NCBI GenBank assembly: GCA_041623895.1 | Contig: JBFJVZ010000368.1 | Span: 1-7,851, forward strand | DNA: 7,851 nucleotides | From: JBFJVZ01 sp041623895 | GTDB taxonomy: Bacteria > Planctomycetota > Planctomycetia > Pirellulales > Pirellulaceae | Direction: 5' to 3' | Part shown: positions 6,552-7,851 of the stretch, piece after piece | Position numbering within the stretch: position 1 is the first letter of the stretch | Layout of the letters: each line of letters opens with the position of its first letter | Translations under genes and position numbers: made by a program | The notes under the pieces: model-generated | Told to the model about the DNA's origin: nothing | Seen by the model: the letters and a program-made list of their open reading frames with translations, nothing else | Database searches by the model: none

Positions 6552-7850
6552 TACGAACTGAAACTCTTTCGCATTGAAGATTGCCCACAAGACATCTTCC
6601 CACGCTTGTTGCTTGTTGGTGTAGGCAGCAAGCTTTTTGACCACGAATGATTGCTCTTCCGCTGTGGGCTGGCGGCTGAAAGCGGCCAGGTACAGCTCGC
6701 GAACTTTGTCTTCGTCTGTTCGCCCGTCATCTCGGGCCAACAACGATGCACGTCCGCCACCACGTTGCAATCGACCCTGCATGTCAGTCGAATTGAGCAT
6801 GTGCAACGACTGCGACAAATTCGCTTCCACGGAGCGTTCGCACTCACAAGCACTTTCCGCCTCGGGTTTGCCAAAGACTTTCAAGAAATAGTTATTGAAG
6901 CCGTTATCGGGAAGCTGCACGGCGGTCGTTCCAGTTGGGATGCCCCCGAAATTAGTCATTGAAATTGCCACCGCATTCACTGCGTCATTGAGCACTTCGG
7001 CGGAAAATCGCCGCGGATAGAAACTGGAAAAATTCTGCTCATCGTTGATATTAAACTCGGTCGGCTCGCTGCTAAGCTGATAAACGTTCGACTTGCAGAT
7101 CGTCCGCACCAGGTTTTTTAAATCAAACTGATAGTCGATGAAATGTTTCGCCAGCGCGTCCAACAATTCCGGATTGGACGGTGGATTGGTGACTCGCAGG
7201 TCGTCTTCCGGGTCGACCAGGCCTTTGCCAAAGAAATGTTTCCAGTAGCGGTTGACCAATGCCTTGGCAAAGAACGGATTTTGGGGATCAGCCATCCAGT
7301 CGACCAACTGGTGACGTGCATCTTCGTAGGACTGCAGCTCAAGTGGTTGGCTGCCCAAGGGAGTTGGCGGCACGTCCAGACCAGTCCGTGGATTACGTGA
7401 TTTTGGCGCGACCGCCTTCACGTACAACATGTCGGGGATGTTCGGCTGGCGATTGTACTTGCTGTTCTTCATCGCCGTTTGCGTGAAGAAAGCCTCAAAC
7501 CCGTAATAATCCTGCTGGCTCCAGCGTTCAAAGGGATGATGGTGACACTTGGCACAGGCCAAACGCATGCCCAAAAACAGCTGTGCCGTATCTTCCATTT
7601 GCGCGGTTGATGTGCGGACTTCGCGGTACCAGGCGACCGGTGGATGTGTTTCGGGTTCGCCGGTGGCGGTCAACACGCTACGGACGAACTGATCGTACGG
7701 CATGTTTTCACGCAGCGCGCGGCGAATCCAGGCGTGAAACCGATAGGTGTAGGGCACGTCGTTATTATTACGTCGCTTGTTACGCAACACTGCGGCCCAT
7801 TTGTTGGCAAAGTAATCGGCGTAGCCGGATGAATCGACCAGCCGATCAAC
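6546..7850 (-). CDS. DUF1549/DUF1553 domain protein, C-terminal 434 residues (5' end outside window)
   Basis: This open frame enters from the right edge and ends at TGA 6548-6546, so start codon, signal peptide and N-terminal domains are missing. Residues 1-120 of the visible part match the end of DUF1549 (PSD1 family): DRLVDSSGYADYFANKW at the edge, then CAKCHHHPFERW at about residues 99-110, with CXXCH encoded at 7556-7542. DUF1553 follows from about residue 175, with ALVNRYWKHFFGKGLVDP, a CECER motif (Cys335 and Cys337) and SQSLHMLNS. Both Cys motifs are familiar in this family. CXXCH could attach haem c or bind a metal, but no function has been firmly assigned to the family that I know of. 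Members are usually exported, so a periplasmic or surface location is inferred. It is the first visible gene of the operon and ends 8 bp before the PPC-protein start. An in-frame GTG at 7790 is internal, because homologous sequence continues upstream of it. Family call is secure; biochemical role is unknown. Confidence 0.95.
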   Translation of the reverse strand, partial: VDRLVDSSGYADYFANKWAAVLRNKRRNNNDVPYTYRFHAWIRRALRENMPYDQFVRSVLTATGEPETHPPVAWYREVRTSTAQMEDTAQLFLGMRLACAKCHHHPFERWSQQDYYGFEAFFTQTAMKNSKYNRQPNIPDMLYVKAVAPKSRNPRTGLDVPPTPLGSQPLELQSYEDARHQLVDWMADPQNPFFAKALVNRYWKHFFGKGLVDPEDDLRVTNPPSNPELLDALAKHFIDYQFDLKNLVRTICKSNVYQLSSEPTEFNINDEQNFSSFYPRRFSAEVLNDAVNAVAISMTNFGGIPTGTTAVQLPDNGFNNYFLKVFGKPEAESACECERSVEANLSQSLHMLNSTDMQGRLQRGGGRASLLARDDGRTDEDKVRELYLAAFSRQPTAEEQSFVVKKLAAYTNKQQAWEDVLWAIFNAKEFQFVR

Positions 7851-7851
7851 C

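Noticed and set aside
6538..6603. Upstream GTG start at 6603 for the PPC protein
   Set aside because: It would overlap the DUF1553 gene by 58 bp, has no good SD and lengthens an already long signal peptide. ATG 6537 has better support.

Overview
The window looks like chromosomal DNA of a planctomycete, most likely of the Pirellulales / Rhodopirellula-like type. It carries a DUF1549/DUF1553 protein, a PPC-domain protein and a Planctomycete-type cytochrome c (PSCyt1) fused to a very long WD40 array. These families are strongly expanded in Planctomycetes. GC is roughly in the mid-50s percent, judged by eye on a few lines, and two secreted proteins have unusually long signal peptides. The placement rests on family knowledge, not on a database search.

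All real coding is on the minus strand and the window is almost fully coding. Reading in the direction of transcription, from right to left: (1) 7850-6546 is the C-terminal 434 residues of a DUF1549/DUF1553 protein whose start lies beyond the right edge. (2) 6537-3322 is a complete 1071-residue secreted protein with two PPC domains, several Ig/TIG-like beta domains and a 170-residue alanine/glutamine/lysine-rich coiled coil. (3) 3287-1 is the first 1095 residues of a secreted protein with one CXXCH haem site followed by about 21 WD40-like blades. It runs off the left edge with no stop codon, and I translated this frame end to end without meeting one.

The genes are 8 bp and 34 bp apart, with no terminator or promoter visible between them, so they probably form one operon whose promoter lies right of the window. 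Genes 1 and 3 each carry a CXXCH motif. Genes 2 and 3 are predicted to be exported, and gene 1 probably is too, although its N terminus is missing. The likely picture is a periplasmic or surface assembly with redox-capable components, a beta-propeller scaffold and a rod-like linker. Its substrate and function cannot be read from the sequence. The gene set is recognisable and recurs in Planctomycetes, but is functionally uncharacterised as far as I know. I found no RNA genes, mobile elements, CRISPR arrays or convincing plus-strand genes.
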